Below are positions 4,783 through 5,919 of a stretch of DNA of 5,919 bases, in pieces. The stretch lies in contig DGNJ01000093.1 in assembly GCA_002388905.1 (NCBI GenBank), positions 82,591-88,509 of the forward strand, in the 5' to 3' direction. This DNA is from Cellvibrionales bacterium UBA4495 (GTDB lineage Bacteria > Pseudomonadota > Gammaproteobacteria > Pseudomonadales > Porticoccaceae). How positions within the stretch are numbered: position 1 is the stretch's first letter; each line of letters starts with the position of its first letter. Position numbers and translations under genes: made by a program. The notes beneath the pieces are model-generated. The model ran no database searches, had not been told where the DNA came from, and saw nothing but the letters and a program-made list of their open reading frames with translations.

Positions 4783-5919
4783 ATGAACAAACGCTTTCAC
4801 CATGACATCCTGGTCATCGGCAGCGGTGCTGCGGGAGCGAGCCTGGCCCTGCGCCTGGCGGACGAATATCGCGTCGCCGTGCTCAGCAAGGGGGCACTGC
4901 AATCCGGCTCCACCTGGCACGCCCAGGGTGGTGTCGCCGCGGTACTGGACCGGGAGGACAGCGTCGAATCCCATATCCAGGACACCCTGGTAGCCGGCGG
5001 AGGGCTCTGTCACGAAGAGGCAGTGCGCTTCACCGTGGAAAACGGTCCCGATGTCATCCACTGGCTGGTTGAAAAAGGCATGTCTTTTACCCGGGATCCG
5101 GCCTCGGGCGAATACCACCTGACCCGTGAGGGCGGTCACAGCCACCGCCGCATCCTGCATACCGCCGACGCCACCGGCCGGGCTGTATCGGGCACCCTCA
5201 CCGAGCAGATCCAGAGCCATCCCAACATCGACATCTTCGAACATCACATCATTGTCGATCTCATTACCCAGTCCGACAACAGCAGTCGCAAGATCCGCTG
5301 CAACGGTGCTTATGTGCTGGACCGGGCCAGCGACCATGTGGCGGTCTTTCAGGCAAAAGCCGTGGTGCTTGCCACCGGCGGAGCCAGCAAGGTCTACCTG
5401 TACACCAGCAATCCCGACGGCGCCAGCGGCGACGGCATCGCCGCCGCCTGGCGCAAGGGCTGCCGGGTGGCCAATATGGAGTTCAACCAGTTCCATCCGA
5501 CCTGCCTGTTCCACCCGGAAGCCAAGTCCTTCCTGCTCACGGAGGCCCTGCGCGGCGAAGGTGCCTACCTGCGCCTGCCCAATGGCGAACGCTTCATGCA
5601 CCGTTTCCACGACAAGGCTGAACTGGCACCCAGGGACATCGTGGCCCGGGCCATCGACCACGAAATGAAGCGCCTGGGCAGCGATTGTGTCTATCTGGAC
5701 ATCACCCACAAATCCGCCGATTTTATCGAGGAGCACTTCCCCACCGTACGCAGCCAGTGCCTGAAGTACGGCATCGATATCACCCGTCAGAAAGTCCCCG
5801 TGGTGCCCGCCGCCCACTACACTTGTGGCGGCCTGCTCACCGACCTGCGGGGACGCACCGACCTCAAGAACCTCTACGCCATCGGCGAGGTGGCCTGCAC
5901 CGGCCTGCACGGCGCCAAC
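4783..5919 (+). CDS. nadB: NadB, L-aspartate oxidase, N-terminal part
   Basis: This FAD-dependent enzyme oxidises L-aspartate to iminoaspartate, the first step of de novo NAD synthesis, in the cytoplasm with quinolinate synthase NadA as partner. The frame is open for 379 codons to the right edge; the family is about 535 residues, so roughly 70% is present and the C-terminal helical domain is missing. The FAD-binding motif is GSGAAG (13-18), followed by [10 protein letters not shown] (47-56), [15 protein letters not shown] (112-126) and [13 protein letters not shown] (193-205). Active-site residues, by analogy with E. coli NadB, are His238 in EFNQFHP, Arg284 in LAPRD and His345 in PAAHYTCGG, each exactly six positions lower than E. 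coli 244, 290 and 351. The ATG at 4783 fits the family N-terminus; a GGGAGA SD (4765-4770) lies 12 nt upstream. It is divergent from rpoE, as in P. aeruginosa. Confidence 0.98.
   Translation, partial: MNKRFHHDILVIGSGAAGASLALRLADEYRVAVLSKGALQSGSTWHAQGGVAAVLDREDSVESHIQDTLVAGGGLCHEEAVRFTVENGPDVIHWLVEKGMSFTRDPASGEYHLTREGGHSHRRILHTADATGRAVSGTLTEQIQSHPNIDIFEHHIIVDLITQSDNSSRKIRCNGAYVLDRASDHVAVFQAKAVVLATGGASKVYLYTSNPDGASGDGIAAAWRKGCRVANMEFNQFHPTCLFHPEAKSFLLTEALRGEGAYLRLPNGERFMHRFHDKAELAPRDIVARAIDHEMKRLGSDCVYLDITHKSADFIEEHFPTVRSQCLKYGIDITRQKVPVVPAAHYTCGGLLTDLRGRTDLKNLYAIGEVACTGLHGAN

Noticed and set aside
4693..5910. A 405-codon minus-strand open frame antisense to nadB.
   Set aside because: The opposite strand encodes unmistakable NadB with all active-site motifs, and the antisense protein has no recognisable features. 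It also runs through the divergent promoter region.
1..5919. The possibility of an undescribed defence, mobile or biosynthetic system.
   Set aside because: Every substantial coding frame belongs to a known conserved family in a known gene order. No integrase, transposase, long repeats, CRISPR units or base-composition break was seen.

Overview
The window is a GC-rich segment of a gammaproteobacterial chromosome. It carries the envelope-stress sigma factor operon in the order rpoE-rseA-rseB-rseC-mucD (algU-mucA-mucB-mucC-mucD in Pseudomonas naming), all on the minus strand. The translation factor gene lepA follows downstream on the same strand and is cut by the left edge. The L-aspartate oxidase gene nadB is divergent on the plus strand and is cut by the right edge. 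Divergent nadB, the fused rse/muc cluster with a mucD protease gene, and lepA directly after it match the arrangement known from Pseudomonas aeruginosa and related gammaproteobacteria. In E. coli the cluster stops at rseC. The RseA N-terminus, its Ala-Gly periplasmic site and the LepA N-terminus also resemble the Pseudomonas proteins more than the E. coli ones. I cannot name a genus from the sequence.

Layout from left to right: 5' end of lepA (1-172, minus); a gap with a strong GC-rich hairpin that probably ends or attenuates the operon transcript (173-319); mucD (320-1693); rseC (1696-2172); rseB (2189-3157); rseA (3159-3809); an unusually long 152-nt gap holding a candidate sigma-E-type promoter (3810-3961); rpoE (3962-4564); a 218-bp divergent regulatory region (4565-4782); nadB (4783 to the end, plus).

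How the genes work together, from family knowledge: RpoE drives envelope-stress genes. RseA is a single-pass inner-membrane anti-sigma factor that holds RpoE inactive. RseB is a periplasmic protein that shields RseA from proteolysis. MucD is a periplasmic HtrA protease that removes misfolded proteins and so damps the signal. RseC is an inner-membrane protein of unclear role. The genes rseA to mucD are packed with gaps of 1, 16 and 2 nt, which suggests translational coupling. rpoE is separated from its anti-sigma gene by a gap large enough for separate control.

I saw no mobile element, CRISPR array, RNA gene, frameshift or foreign island, and no evidence for an undescribed system. The less ordinary points are all regulatory: the candidate promoter ahead of rseA, the rpoE leader inverted repeats, the repeats between nadB and rpoE, and the predicted site-1 cleavage point in RseA.
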